DNA of 64,000 bases from Tropicimonas sp. IMCC6043 (GTDB lineage Bacteria > Pseudomonadota > Alphaproteobacteria > Rhodobacterales > Rhodobacteraceae). A program made the position numbers and the translations under genes. Shown piece after piece: positions 36,002 through 44,964 of this stretch. Location: positions 124,001 through 188,000 of the forward strand of contig NZ_SELO01000006.1 of assembly GCF_004146235.1 (NCBI RefSeq), written 5' to 3'. A model generated the notes under the pieces. It made no database searches and was not told the DNA's origin. It saw nothing but the letters and a program-made list of their open reading frames with translations. Numbering within the stretch: the first letter of the stretch is position 1; every line of letters begins with the position of its first letter.

Positions 36002-37520
36002 CGTTCTTGACGATCATTCGCATGATCTTTTCCTGTGTGGCCTCGGACCCCGGCAGTTCACCGGCGATACGGCCCTCGTTCATGACATAGATGCGGTCGC
36101 ACATGCCCAGGAGCTCCGGCATCTCGGAGGAGATGAAGACAATCGCCTTTCCCTGCGCCGCCAGTTCGTTGATGATCGAATAGATCTCGAACTTGGCGTT
36201 GACGTCGATGCCGCGGGTGGGCTCGTCGAGGATCAGCACGTCCGGGTTGGCGAAGAGCCACTTGCCGAGCACCACCTTCTGCTGGTTGCCGCCCGACAGG
36301 TTCACCACCTGCTGGAGCATCGAGGAGCAGCGGATGTTGAGCTTCTCGATATATTCCCGACCCACGCGCCGCTCGGCATTCTCGTCGAGCACGTTGCCCT
36401 TGGCCACGCCCTCGAGATTGGCCAGCGTGATGTTGTTCTTGATCGTGTTCTCGAGAACGAGGCCGTATTCCTTCCGGTCCTCGGTGACATAGGCGATGCC
36501 GAGCGCCACGGCCTTGTTGATGTCGGAGACATCGACCGGCTGGCCGCGCAGCCTGACCTCGCCCGAGATCTTCTGGCCGTAGGAGCGACCGAAGACCGAC
36601 ATGGCGAGCTCGGTGCGCCCGGCGCCCATCAGCCCGGCGATGCCGACGATCTCGCCGGCGCGCACGTTGATGTCGACATGGTCGATCACCTTCCGGTCGG
36701 AATGGAGGGGGTGGTAGACGGTCCAGTCCTTCACCTCCATCAGCATGTCGCCGATATGCGCCGTGCGTGGCGGGAAGCGGTTGGTGAGCTCGCGCCCGAC
36801 CATCTCCTTGATGATCCGGTTCTCGATCTCGGGCCCATGCTCGCAGGGGAAGCTGCTCACCGTCTGGCCGTCGCGCAGCACGGTGATCGTGTCGGCGACA
36901 TAGGCGACCTCGTTGAGCTTGTGCGAGATGATGATCGAGGTGATCCCCTGGTTCTTGAACTCGCGGAGCAGTTCCAGCAGCGCCGTGGAGTCGTTCTCGT
37001 TGAGAGACGAGGTCGGTTCGTCGAGGATCAGCAGCTCCACCCGCTTGGAGAGCGCCTTGGCAATCTCGACCAGTTGCTGCTTGCCGGTGCCAAGGTTGGT
37101 GATCTTGGTCGTGGTCGGCTCGGAGAGGCCAACCTTGGCAAGTACCTCTTTGGCCCGGCGATGCGCCTCGTGCCAGTCGATCACGCCATTCTTGGCTGTC
37201 TCGTTGCCGAGGAAGATATTCTCGGCGATCGACAGAAGCGGCACCAGCGCCAGCTCCTGGTGGATGATGATGATCCCCTTCTCCTCGCTGTCCGCGATAC
37301 GCGAGAATTTCTGCGGCTCTCCGCGATAGAGGATTTCGCCTTCGTATTCGTTGTGGGTGTAGACGCCGCTCAACACCTTCATCAGCGTCGACTTGCCGGC
37401 ACCGTTCTCGCCGACGAGCGCGTGAATCTCACCTTCCTCCACCCGGAGGTTGACGTCGTCGAGCGCCTTCACGCCCGGGAACGTCTTGGTGATATTGCGC
37501 ATTTCCAGGATGGCGTTCAT
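35994..37520 (-). CDS. gguA: GguA-like sugar ABC transporter ATPase
   Basis: The duplicated ATPase of a CUT2 sugar importer, 508 residues. The first half has Walker [10 protein letters not shown] (37-45) and Walker [11 protein letters not shown]. The second half carries the degenerate Walker region [10 protein letters not shown], signature [15 protein letters not shown] and Walker [15 protein letters not shown]. This arrangement is standard for sugar importers of this class. It lies 91 bp after chvE, where a hairpin is found, and overlaps gguB. It powers uptake at the inner membrane. Confidence 0.95.
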   Translation of the reverse strand: MNAILEMRNITKTFPGVKALDDVNLRVEEGEIHALVGENGAGKSTLMKVLSGVYTHNEYEGEILYRGEPQKFSRIADSEEKGIIIIHQELALVPLLSIAENIFLGNETAKNGVIDWHEAHRRAKEVLAKVGLSEPTTTKITNLGTGKQQLVEIAKALSKRVELLILDEPTSSLNENDSTALLELLREFKNQGITSIIISHKLNEVAYVADTITVLRDGQTVSSFPCEHGPEIENRIIKEMVGRELTNRFPPRTAHIGDMLMEVKDWTVYHPLHSDRKVIDHVDINVRAGEIVGIAGLMGAGRTELAMSVFGRSYGQKISGEVRLRGQPVDVSDINKAVALGIAYVTEDRKEYGLVLENTIKNNITLANLEGVAKGNVLDENAERRVGREYIEKLNIRCSSMLQQVVNLSGGNQQKVVLGKWLFANPDVLILDEPTRGIDVNAKFEIYSIINELAAQGKAIVFISSEMPELLGMCDRIYVMNEGRIAGELPGSEATQEKIMRMIVKNDG

Positions 37521-37571
37521 TTTTCTCTTCTCCGGCCAGCGGAGGTCCTGATTGGTATTGCCCGATTGGGT

Positions 37572-37598
37572 GGGGCAGCGCGGCCTGCGCGCCGCCCC
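37572..37598 (-). other. Intercistronic hairpin between chvE and gguA
   Basis: An 11-bp inverted repeat (37572-37582 with 37588-37598, one G-U pair on the minus strand, loop of five bases) lies 13 bp after the chvE stop. No T-run follows. Hairpins after the binding-protein gene commonly protect its mRNA and keep binding protein in excess over the transporter, which fits here. Confidence 0.65.
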
Positions 37599-37611
37599 GG
37601 GGGGGAGGACC

Positions 37612-38697
37612 TTACTTGATCTGGTCCATGGTGTAGTAGCCCGAGCCGATCAGCAGCTCTTCCCAGTTCGACGCATCGACCGGGACCGGCTTCAGGAGAT
37701 AGGAGGGCACGACCTTGACGCCGTTGTCATAGGTCTCGGTGTCGTTGATCTCCGGCTCGCTGCCCTGAAGCAGCGCGTCCACCATGCCGACGGTCACGCG
37801 GGCAAGCTCGCGGGTGTCCTTGTAGACGGTGGAATACTGCTCGCCGGCGATGATCGACTTGATCGACTGGATCTCGGCGTCCTGGCCGGTGACGATGGGC
37901 ATCGGCAGATCGCCCGAGCCGTAGCCCACGCCTTTGACCGAGGAGAGGATGCCGATGGAGAGGCCATCATAGGGCGAGAGAACGCCGTGCAGCTGCGCGT
38001 CGGTGTAGTTGGCCGACAGCAGGTTGTCCATGCGGGCCTGGGCCACGGCGCCGTCCCAGCGGAGGGTGCCGACGGTGTCCATGCCGAACTGGCCGGAAAC
38101 GACGTTGATCTTGCCTTCGTCGATCAGCGGCTGGAGGACCGACATCGCGCCGTTGTAGAAGAAATAGGCGTTGTTGTCGTCCGGGCTGCCGCCGAAGAGT
38201 TCAACATTCCACGACTCCGCGTCGGGGAACCGTTCCTGGAGCCCGTCGACCAGCGAGGTTGCCTGAAGCACGCCGACCTGGAAGTTGTCGAAGGTCGAGT
38301 AGTAGTCGACATTGCCGGAATCGCGGATCAGCCGGTCATAGGCGATGACCTTGATGCCCGACGCTGCGGCATTCTCGAGCGCGGCCGAAAGCGTGGTGCC
38401 GTCGATCGCGGCGATGACCAGCACGTTCACGCCCTTCAGCATCATCGTCTCGATCTGCTGAAGCTGGTTGGCGATGTCGTCCTCGGCATATTGCAGGTCG
38501 GTCTCGTAGCCGGCCGCCTGGAACTGCTCGACCATGCTCTCGCCGTCCGAGATCCAGCGCGACGACGATTTCGTCGGCATGGCGATGCCTACAAAGCCCT
38601 TGTCCTGCGCAAAGCTCGGCGTGGCCGCCAGGCCGAGGCCGAGAGCGAGGGCCAGCGCGCCGGACGCGACAGTCGAGGCCCAGTTTCCGATTCCCAT
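37612..38697 (-). CDS. chvE: ChvE-like periplasmic sugar-binding protein
   Basis: The periplasmic receptor of the importer, about 361 residues. It has a signal peptide ending TPSFAQ, then the type I binding-protein fold: [59 protein letters not shown] and [13 protein letters not shown]. These segments are typical of ChvE, which binds arabinose, glucose and galactose. The ATG at 38697 has a GGAGG ribosome site 8 bp upstream and starts the signal peptide; the open frame continues upstream without conservation. It is first in the arabinose operon, preceded by a long promoter region with a candidate AraC site. Confidence 0.95.
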   Translation of the reverse strand: MGIGNWASTVASGALALALGLGLAATPSFAQDKGFVGIAMPTKSSSRWISDGESMVEQFQAAGYETDLQYAEDDIANQLQQIETMMLKGVNVLVIAAIDGTTLSAALENAAASGIKVIAYDRLIRDSGNVDYYSTFDNFQVGVLQATSLVDGLQERFPDAESWNVELFGGSPDDNNAYFFYNGAMSVLQPLIDEGKINVVSGQFGMDTVGTLRWDGAVAQARMDNLLSANYTDAQLHGVLSPYDGLSIGILSSVKGVGYGSGDLPMPIVTGQDAEIQSIKSIIAGEQYSTVYKDTRELARVTVGMVDALLQGSEPEINDTETYDNGVKVVPSYLLKPVPVDASNWEELLIGSGYYTMDQIK

Positions 38698-39262
38698 GGT
38701 GTAACCTCCCGTAATGGCGCGGGATTGCGCCAAGATTGATGAGACGCGATGCGGGATTGCTCCGGGCTTGGAGTCAGGTCTTCGTTGAGCCTCGACGTCG
38801 CTGCGGTCGGCAGCACATCACCCTCGGCCGGCCCAGCGGGCCAGCAGAGAAAAGCTTGCGGATTACCTGACTGATCCTCCTCCGTCGCGCGCCCTGCACC
38901 GCAGGGTCCGAAACAGATATGTTCCGTCCTCCAAGGGTATTCTCGCACAGGACGCGCAAAATGGAAGGCGGCATCCGGTCAAATACATGGACTATCGCGC
39001 TGCCATTTCGTTCATGCCGCGCCTGGTTTCGAAGCATTTCTCTGCGTGCCGGACTGCCGCGCCCCAGTGCCACACCGCTACGAAGGCACCGTTTCCGGCA
39101 GTGATTCCTCGCTTCACGGGCCTTCGAGCGGCACTGCGATGCACGCGCCTGACCTGCCGTTGAGCTCACGCGTCGCCGGAACCGGGATGTCGAAGACATG
39201 GAATCAGTGCGATCCGCAGCGCGGGAGCGTCTGTCATCCCACGCGACCGGCACGCAGACGAA
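38698..39262. promoter_or_regulatory. Long intergenic region upstream of chvE
   Basis: This 565-bp stretch between chvE and aroB holds the operon promoter. A candidate AraC-type half-site CATGGACTATCGCGCT lies at 38986-39001. On the minus strand it reads GTCCATGTATTTGACCG, so a possible -35 box (TTGACC) follows the site. The distance of about 290 bp to the chvE start implies a long leader or further sites. Both strands are otherwise open by chance with no convincing gene. The right-hand 250 bp next to aroB contain no feature I can name. Confidence 0.45.
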
Positions 39263-40375
39263 TCAGCCGGTCTGCTCCAGTTCCCGGCGCAGAAGCCCAA
39301 GCACCTCCTGGGCCGGCACCTCGCTCGTGACAAAGGCGCGGCCGATACCGCGGGTCAGAACGTAGTGCATCCGACCGGCGACGACCTTCTTGTCCTGCTC
39401 CATCAGGCGGAGCAGCGCCCCGGCATCGGGCAACTCGCCCGGGATGTCGCCGAGATCGACCTTCATCCCCATGTGCCGCAGATGCGCCCGGACCCGGCTC
39501 GGATCCTCCTGCGAGCAATAGCCCAGCCGGGCCGAGAGCTCGACCGCCAGCGCACAGCCGATCGCAACCGCCTCGCCGTGGAGCAGCCGGTCGGAATAGC
39601 CGGTGGCCGCCTCCAGCGCATGCGCGAAGGTGTGCCCGAGGTTCAGAAGCGCGCGGTCGCCCTGCTCGGTCTCGTCGCGGGTGACGATGTCGGCCTTCAT
39701 CCGGCAGGACAGTTTCACCGCCGCGATCCGCGCCCCGGTATTGCCCTCAGCAAGCGCCGGACCGGTCTTCTCGAGCCATTCGAAGAAGGAAAGATCGCCG
39801 AGCAGCCCATATTTGACCACCTCGCCATAGCCGGCGAGGAAGTCGCGCCTGTCGAGCGTCTCGAGCAGATCGACATCGGCCAGCACGAGGCTCGGCTGAT
39901 AGAAGGCGCCGATCAGGTTCTTGCCGGCGGTCGAGTTGATCGCCGTCTTGCCGCCGACCGAACTGTCGACCTGTGCCAGAAGCGTCGTCGGGATTTGCAC
40001 GAAGCGCACGCCGCGGCGCACCACCGCGGCCGCGAAGCCCACGAGGTCACCGATCACCCCGCCGCCGAAGGCGACGATCAGGTCGGAGCGTTCGATCCGG
40101 TGCTCCAGAAGCCATTCCACGCAGCGCTCGAAATGCGGCCAGGATTTCGTCGCCTCGCCCGACGGCAGAACCAGCGCGGCCATCTCGATGCCCTCGGCGG
40201 CCAGCGCCTCGCGCAGTTTCGGCAGATGCAGCGCGGCGACCTTCTCGTCGGTCACCACCGCCACCAGCGGACGCTTCAGCAGCGGCGCCAGCCGGTAGCC
40301 GGCGCGCGTCAGGATCCCTGAGCCGATGCCAATCTCGTAGCTGCGCGCGCCCAGCGGAACCTGCACGATTTCCAT
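39263..40375 (-). CDS. aroB: 3-dehydroquinate synthase
   Basis: AroB catalyses the second step of the shikimate pathway (DAHP to 3-dehydroquinate) with NAD and a metal. The 370-residue protein has DLIVAFGGGVIGDLVGFAA (NAD loop), TTLLAQVDSSVGGKTAINSTAGKN (substrate loop), a GYGEVVKYGLLGD helix and metal ligands Glu/His in LLNLGHTFAHALEAATGY and HGEAVAIGC. It follows aroK by 6 bp in the usual aroK-aroB order. The ATG at 40375 gives the family N-terminus. Confidence 0.97.
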   Translation of the reverse strand: MEIVQVPLGARSYEIGIGSGILTRAGYRLAPLLKRPLVAVVTDEKVAALHLPKLREALAAEGIEMAALVLPSGEATKSWPHFERCVEWLLEHRIERSDLIVAFGGGVIGDLVGFAAAVVRRGVRFVQIPTTLLAQVDSSVGGKTAINSTAGKNLIGAFYQPSLVLADVDLLETLDRRDFLAGYGEVVKYGLLGDLSFFEWLEKTGPALAEGNTGARIAAVKLSCRMKADIVTRDETEQGDRALLNLGHTFAHALEAATGYSDRLLHGEAVAIGCALAVELSARLGYCSQEDPSRVRAHLRHMGMKVDLGDIPGELPDAGALLRLMEQDKKVVAGRMHYVLTRGIGRAFVTSEVPAQEVLGLLRRELEQTG

Positions 40376-40381
40376 GATGCG

Positions 40382-40924
40382 TCATGCCTCCAGAACGTCG
40401 GGCCGGGTGCGGAGCGCCTCGATCACCTTGCCGACCGTATCGGCGACGGCGTAGTCGGGGCGCACCTTCACGGCGAGCTCGGCCTTGGCATAGATCGGCG
40501 CCCGGGCCGCATAGATCCGTTCAAGCGTCGCACGCGGATCGGACGTGCGCAACAGCGGTCGCGAGTCCTTGTGACGCACGCGATTCCACAACAGCTCGAG
40601 ATCGGCGTCGAGCAGCACCGAGACGCCGCGCTCGCGGATCATCTGCCGGTTGCGCTCCGCCAGAAACGCACCGCCGCCGGTCGACAGAACCGCAGGGCGA
40701 CCGTCCATCAGGCGGGAGATCACCTCGGACTCGCGGGCCCGGAAGAAGGTCTCGCCATCGCGCTCGAAGATCTCGGCGATGGTCATCTGCGCAGCGAGTT
40801 CGATCTCGGCATCGCTGTCGCGAAACGGCACGCCGAGCCGGCCGGCGAGCGCGGTGCCGACCGCGGTCTTGCCGGAGCCCATCATCCCCACCATCACCAC
40901 CGTCTTCTTCAGCCTGCCCGCCAA
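40382..40924 (-). CDS. aroK: Shikimate kinase
   Basis: AroK phosphorylates shikimate in aromatic amino-acid synthesis. The core of about 180 residues has the P-loop GMMGSGKTAVG, the Asp-rich DSDAEIE, and LSTGGGAFL for the substrate site. HKDSRPLLRTSDPRATL is the lid with its conserved Arg. A TTG at 40924 (MAGRLKKTVV) is preceded by GGAGGGG at a good distance and is chosen. A GTG at 40936 is an alternative and the frame is open further upstream without conserved sequence. It is divergent from the small membrane gene and co-transcribed with aroB. Confidence 0.93.
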   Translation of the reverse strand: MAGRLKKTVVMVGMMGSGKTAVGTALAGRLGVPFRDSDAEIELAAQMTIAEIFERDGETFFRARESEVISRLMDGRPAVLSTGGGAFLAERNRQMIRERGVSVLLDADLELLWNRVRHKDSRPLLRTSDPRATLERIYAARAPIYAKAELAVKVRPDYAVADTVGKVIEALRTRPDVLEA

Positions 40925-41069
40925 ACGCCCCTCCACGCGCGCCGTCGCCGGCAGCCCGCCGCCGAGACAAAAAAATTTGTCCCTCAATGGCGTGAATTCG
41001 CCCGGGATGCCATGTATAAAATCTGCAGAAGGTTCGGGAAAACCGGCCGACACGGAAGGCGGGCAGGCC

Positions 41070-41204
41070 ATGTGGCGACTTATCAAACTTCTGCTGTATC
41101 TCGCGGTGCTCGGGGGCATCGGGCTGGTGGGATACGCCTATCTGGCGGACCTCACGCCGGACCAGCGTCGCGTGGTCGAGCCGGTCACCCTCAACCCGGA
41201 GTGA
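41070..41204 (+). CDS. Small membrane protein (44 residues)
   Basis: A 44-residue protein with one membrane helix: MWRLIKLLLYLAVLGGIGLV followed by GYAYLADLTPD, ending RRVVEPVTLNPE. It is too small for many gene finders. Balanced composition, a plausible ATG at 41070 and its tight link to the next gene (4 bp) support coding. Similar tiny proteins occur at the aroK-divergent position in rhodobacteria, to my recollection. Function unknown. Confidence 0.65.
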   Translation: MWRLIKLLLYLAVLGGIGLVGYAYLADLTPDQRRVVEPVTLNPE

Positions 41205-41208
41205 GCCG

Positions 41209-42738
41209 ATGCGTGCCCTGATCGCCGCCATCGCCCTCGTCCTGCCGGCGACAGGCGCAGTTGCCCAGACCGAGCAGGCGGCCCCGATTTCGGCCATCGA
41301 CTGGCTCTCGCACAGCCTCGCACAACCCGCCGCCCTGGCGCCGGGCGAGGCGCCGGTGACGCAGGGAATCGTCACAGAGCCGATCTCGGTGCAACCGCTC
41401 GACATGCCCTCACCGGATGGCGTCGGCTTGCTCGCGCGCTCGGTGACGGGGCTGCCGGCCGATCTCTGGGGCAGTTCCGATCTCGACACGCTGGTCCGGC
41501 TCATCGCCGGTTTTCCGGCAGAGCCGCTGCCGGCTGTGCAGGACCAGTTCCGCCGGGTGATGCTGGCCGAACTCGACCCGCCCCTGGGCTCGACCCTGCG
41601 CGCGCCGCTGCTTCAGGCGCGGATCGACGCCCTGCTGGCCCGCGGCGCGGTAGAGGAGGCCGAAGCGCTGCTCCAGCGCGCCGCCTCGGACGCGCCCGAA
41701 CTGTTCCGCCGCGCCTTCGACGTGGGCCTTCTGACGGGCCGCGAACAATCCGCCTGCGCCCACATGCGCGCGGTGCCGGGCCTCGCGCCGTCCTTCCCGG
41801 TGCGCATCTTCTGCCTGGCAAGGACCGGCGACTGGAACGCAGCGGCACTGACGCTGGAATCGGCCAAGGCGCTCGGACAGCTTTCGCCCGAGGAAGACGC
41901 GCTGCTGGCGCAGTTTCTCGACCCCGAACTCTCGGAACTCCTGCCGCCCACCGCCCGCCCGACGCGGCCGAGCCCGCTCACCTTCCGGATGCTCGAGGCG
42001 ATCGGCGCACCGATGCCCACGGCGACGCTGCCGCTCGCCTTCGCGCATTCCGACCTGCGCCCCACCGCCGGCTGGAAGCCGCGCGTCGAGGCGGCCGAAC
42101 GGCTCGCACGCGCAGGCGCGATCCCGCCCGGCGTGCTGGTGGCGATCTATGGCGAGCGCGCACCGGCTGCCTCCGGCGGGGTCTGGGACCGGGTCGCTTC
42201 GGTGCAGGCGCTCGGGCGCGCGCTCGAAATCGGCGATCGCGAGGTGATCTCGGAGGATCTGCCTGATGCCTGGGACCAGATGCGGGCGGCCGGGCTCGCC
42301 CTGCCCTTCGCCCGTGCCTTCGGCCCCGCGCTGGTGACGCTCGAGGCCGAGCCCGCCGATCTCGTCTTCCGGATCGGCTTGCTGTCGGATGCCTATGAGT
42401 CGGTCGCGCTCGACGCCGATCCGGACGATCCGGAAGCCGCGTTTCTCGCCGCCATCGCCCGCGGCGAACCCGGTGCGCCACCGGCGTCGCCGCTCGCGGA
42501 GGCGGTCTCCGCAGGTTTCGTCAGCCCCGCCCCTGCCCTGCCCGACGGGCTCGCCCGCCCGCTGGCGGAGGGCCGCGCCGGCGAGGCGCTGCTGCTGGCG
42601 CTCGGCGCGCTCGCGCCGGGTGCCGCGGCCGATCCCTCCGATATTGGCGGCGCGATCGCCTTTCTGCGCGCCTTCGGGCTCGAGGACATCGCCCGTCGCG
42701 CCGCGCTTCAGATCCTGCTGCTCGAGCGCCCTTCATGA
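41209..42738 (+). CDS. Exported protein of unknown function
   Basis: The 509-residue product has a signal peptide (residues 1-20, ending TGAVAQ). The mature protein is Ala/Leu/Pro-rich and mainly helical, with segments such as LLQARIDALLARGAVEEAEALLQRA that suggest TPR-like or solenoid repeats. A single pair of cysteines (SACAHMR, FCLARTG) could form a disulfide in the periplasm. It is preceded 4 bp upstream by the small membrane gene, and its stop overlaps the xerD-like start in ATGA. This gene looks conserved at this position in related bacteria, but I cannot name a family. Confidence 0.75.
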   Translation: MRALIAAIALVLPATGAVAQTEQAAPISAIDWLSHSLAQPAALAPGEAPVTQGIVTEPISVQPLDMPSPDGVGLLARSVTGLPADLWGSSDLDTLVRLIAGFPAEPLPAVQDQFRRVMLAELDPPLGSTLRAPLLQARIDALLARGAVEEAEALLQRAASDAPELFRRAFDVGLLTGREQSACAHMRAVPGLAPSFPVRIFCLARTGDWNAAALTLESAKALGQLSPEEDALLAQFLDPELSELLPPTARPTRPSPLTFRMLEAIGAPMPTATLPLAFAHSDLRPTAGWKPRVEAAERLARAGAIPPGVLVAIYGERAPAASGGVWDRVASVQALGRALEIGDREVISEDLPDAWDQMRAAGLALPFARAFGPALVTLEAEPADLVFRIGLLSDAYESVALDADPDDPEAAFLAAIARGEPGAPPASPLAEAVSAGFVSPAPALPDGLARPLAEGRAGEALLLALGALAPGAAADPSDIGGAIAFLRAFGLEDIARRAALQILLLERPS

Positions 42739-43673
42739 GCGGGCCTGCCAGCCCGGGAATGTGGATCTCCGGCTTCCTCGACGCCCACGCCGCCGAGCTC
42801 GGCGCGGCGCGCAACACCCAGCTTGCCTATGGTCGCGACCTGAAGGATTTCCTCGATTGGCTGGCGCGTGCAGGCTCAAGCCCCGCCGAGGCCAGCCGCG
42901 AGGATATCGAGCGCTACCTGGTCTTCTGCGATGCGCAGGGGCTCGCGCGCACCACCCGCGCCCGGCGGCTCTCCTCGATCCGGCAATTCTACCGCTTCGC
43001 CTATGAAGAAGGGTGGCGGGGTGACAACCCGGCGATCCGAATCCGCAGTCCGGGGCGGGAGGCCCGGCTGCCAAAGACGCTGAGCCAGGAGGACGTCACC
43101 GCCCTGCTCGCCGCCGCCGAGGATCAGGGCCGCAACCCCGCCGACCGGCTGCGCAACCGCTGCTTGATGCAGCTCCTCTACGCCACCGGAATGCGAGTGA
43201 GCGAACTGGTCTCGTTGCCGGTCTCCGCCGCCCGCGGCGACCCGCGCATGCTGCTGGTGCGCGGCAAGGGCGACAAGGAGCGCCTCGTCCCGCTCTCGCC
43301 GCCCGCCCGGCTTGCGCTGGCAGACTGGCTCGCGGAGCGCGACGCGCGCGAGGACGCGGCCCGTGCCGAGGGCGCGGCGCCCTCCCGTTTTCTCTTTCCC
43401 TCCACCGGAAAGGCTGGCCACCTGACCCGGCACCGCTTCCACGCGCTGATCAAGGAGATCGCCGTGTCGGCCGGGATCAGCCCGGCAAAGGTGACGCCGC
43501 ACCGGCTGCGCCATGCCTTTGCAACGCATCTGCTGGCCGGCGGAGCGGATCTTAGGTCGATCCAGATGCTGCTCGGCCACGCCGATATCTCGACCACCGA
43601 GATCTATACCCATGTGCTCGAGGAGCGGCTTCGGGACCTCGTGCTGAAGCATCATCCGCTGGCGAAATCCTGA
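42735..43673 (+). CDS. xerD: Site-specific tyrosine recombinase XerD
   Basis: XerD with XerC resolves chromosome dimers at dif. The 312-residue protein has an N-terminal SAM-like core-binding domain and a C-terminal catalytic domain. The catalytic residues are Arg in YATGMRVSELVSLP, Lys in VRGKGDKERLVPL, His-x-x-Arg in TPHRLRHAFATHLLAGG, His in LLGHADISTTEIY and Tyr in YTHV. No phage or plasmid genes flank it, and it is co-transcribed with an exported protein, so this is the housekeeping enzyme rather than an integrase. Confidence 0.92.
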   Translation: MSGPASPGMWISGFLDAHAAELGAARNTQLAYGRDLKDFLDWLARAGSSPAEASREDIERYLVFCDAQGLARTTRARRLSSIRQFYRFAYEEGWRGDNPAIRIRSPGREARLPKTLSQEDVTALLAAAEDQGRNPADRLRNRCLMQLLYATGMRVSELVSLPVSAARGDPRMLLVRGKGDKERLVPLSPPARLALADWLAERDAREDAARAEGAAPSRFLFPSTGKAGHLTRHRFHALIKEIAVSAGISPAKVTPHRLRHAFATHLLAGGADLRSIQMLLGHADISTTEIYTHVLEERLRDLVLKHHPLAKS

Positions 43674-43691
43674 CGGGAGCGCCGCGCCGGC

Positions 43692-44864
43692 TCAGCCTGC
43701 GCGGGTCACGTCATGTGCATAGAGCCAGCCGAACCGGTCCGGCATGAGGCCCGGCGCGGCCCGTCCGATCATCCGGAGCCCGAGATGCGCAATGCCACGC
43801 ACCGGCGCGCTGCTCAGGTGATAGTTCCGGGCATTGGCCGTCGCGGCGTCGACGATCCTTCGGCAGCGCGGGGCGCGGCGCCGCTCGTATTCGGCCAGTG
43901 CTGCCGCGCGGCTGTCCGCCCCGGCAAGGCTTTCGGCCAGCACCCAGGCATCCTCGAGCGCCATACAGGCCCCTTGGGCCAGGAAGGGCAATGTCGGATG
44001 CGCAGCATCGCCCGTCAGCACCACCCCGTCGCCACTCCAGCGCGGCGCGACCGCATGGGCGAAGAGTCCCCAGACCATTACCTCCTCAACCCGTTCGAGC
44101 CAGCCGCGCACCGGCGCGCCGAAACCGCCGAAGACCCGGCGAAACGCCACCGGATCGCCGGCATGGTTCCAGCCCTCGGCGGCCCAGTGTCCGGTTTCCT
44201 CGACGCCGACGAGGTTCAACAGCCGCCCGTCCCGCAGCGGATAGGCCACGAGATGCCGGCCCGGGCCCATGAAGACCTGCGCCTCCTGCGGCACCTCGCC
44301 GGGCGTGACAGGCACCAGCGCGCGCCAAGCCAGGTGACCGGTGAAGGCCGGCGCCTCGTCTCCCAGCAGCGCCGCGCGCACCCGCGAGCGAACCCCGTCG
44401 GCGGCCACCAGGAACGGCACCTCGCGCCGGCCACCGCCGGCGATCTCCAGCACCGGATGCGCGCCTTCGAGGCACAGCTTCTCGACCCGCTGACCGGTCT
44501 CGATCGCGACGCCCAGCTCGCGCGCCCCGTCGGCGAGCAGCGCTACAAGGTCGGCCCGGTGGACCAGGCCAAACCGGCCGAATCGAGAAAGGTCGAGCCG
44601 CAGCACTTCGGCGCCGCGAGCGTAGTCCCGCAGCACCGCACCCCGCGAGGCCAGCGAGATCGCCTCGAAGGCACGGCCGAGCCCGAGCGCTTCCAGCACC
44701 ACGCCGGCATTGGGCGAGATCTGGAGCCCCGCCCCCACCTCGGTGATCTCCGGCGCCTGTTCGAGGACGGTGACCTGCGCGCCGCGCATCGCCAGCGCCC
44801 GAGCCGTGGCGAGCCCGGCGATTCCCGCGCCGAGAACGGTGATTTCCTGACCGATCAGATTCAT
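43692..44864 (-). CDS. FAD-dependent monooxygenase (salicylate/UbiH-type)
   Basis: A 390-residue flavoprotein aromatic hydroxylase. The FAD motif is ITVLGAGIAGLATARAL (residues 8-24). The second FAD/NADPH motif is VAADGVRSRVRAALLG, and the third is GVVLTGDAAHPTLPFLAQGACMALEDAW. Relatives include salicylate hydroxylase, 3-hydroxybenzoate 6-hydroxylase and the UbiH/ZEP group; the exact substrate cannot be fixed. It is the only gene on its transcript, downstream of dksA but separated from it by a terminator. Convergent with xerD at a distance of 18 bp. Confidence 0.88.
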   Translation of the reverse strand: MNLIGQEITVLGAGIAGLATARALAMRGAQVTVLEQAPEITEVGAGLQISPNAGVVLEALGLGRAFEAISLASRGAVLRDYARGAEVLRLDLSRFGRFGLVHRADLVALLADGARELGVAIETGQRVEKLCLEGAHPVLEIAGGGRREVPFLVAADGVRSRVRAALLGDEAPAFTGHLAWRALVPVTPGEVPQEAQVFMGPGRHLVAYPLRDGRLLNLVGVEETGHWAAEGWNHAGDPVAFRRVFGGFGAPVRGWLERVEEVMVWGLFAHAVAPRWSGDGVVLTGDAAHPTLPFLAQGACMALEDAWVLAESLAGADSRAAALAEYERRRAPRCRRIVDAATANARNYHLSSAPVRGIAHLGLRMIGRAAPGLMPDRFGWLYAHDVTRAG

Positions 44865-44886
44865 GCCAGCCTCCGGATGGACGCTT

Positions 44887-44922
44887 CAAAACGAAAGGCG
44901 CCGGGAGAACATCCCGGCGCCT
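44887..44922 (-). terminator. Rho-independent terminator after dksA
   Basis: On the minus strand, AGGCGCCGGGA (44922-44912), five-base loop, TCCCGGCGCCT (44906-44896) is a perfect 11-bp hairpin. It is followed by TTCGTTTTG. It lies between dksA (upstream on this strand) and the monooxygenase gene. Confidence 0.9.
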
Positions 44923-44964
44923 GATATCTCATCTGTCACTCCCACACGAGCATGCGGGGCGCGA

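Noticed and set aside
38774-39253. 160-residue open frame on the minus strand in the chvE-aroB gap
   Set aside because: No ribosome site, no domain, Arg/Ser-rich composition, and it overlaps the likely promoter region of chvE.
42735-43673. xerD-like gene as a phage integrase marking an island
   Set aside because: It has housekeeping XerD motifs, normal GC and ATGA coupling to a core-like gene, and no phage genes or tRNA next to it.
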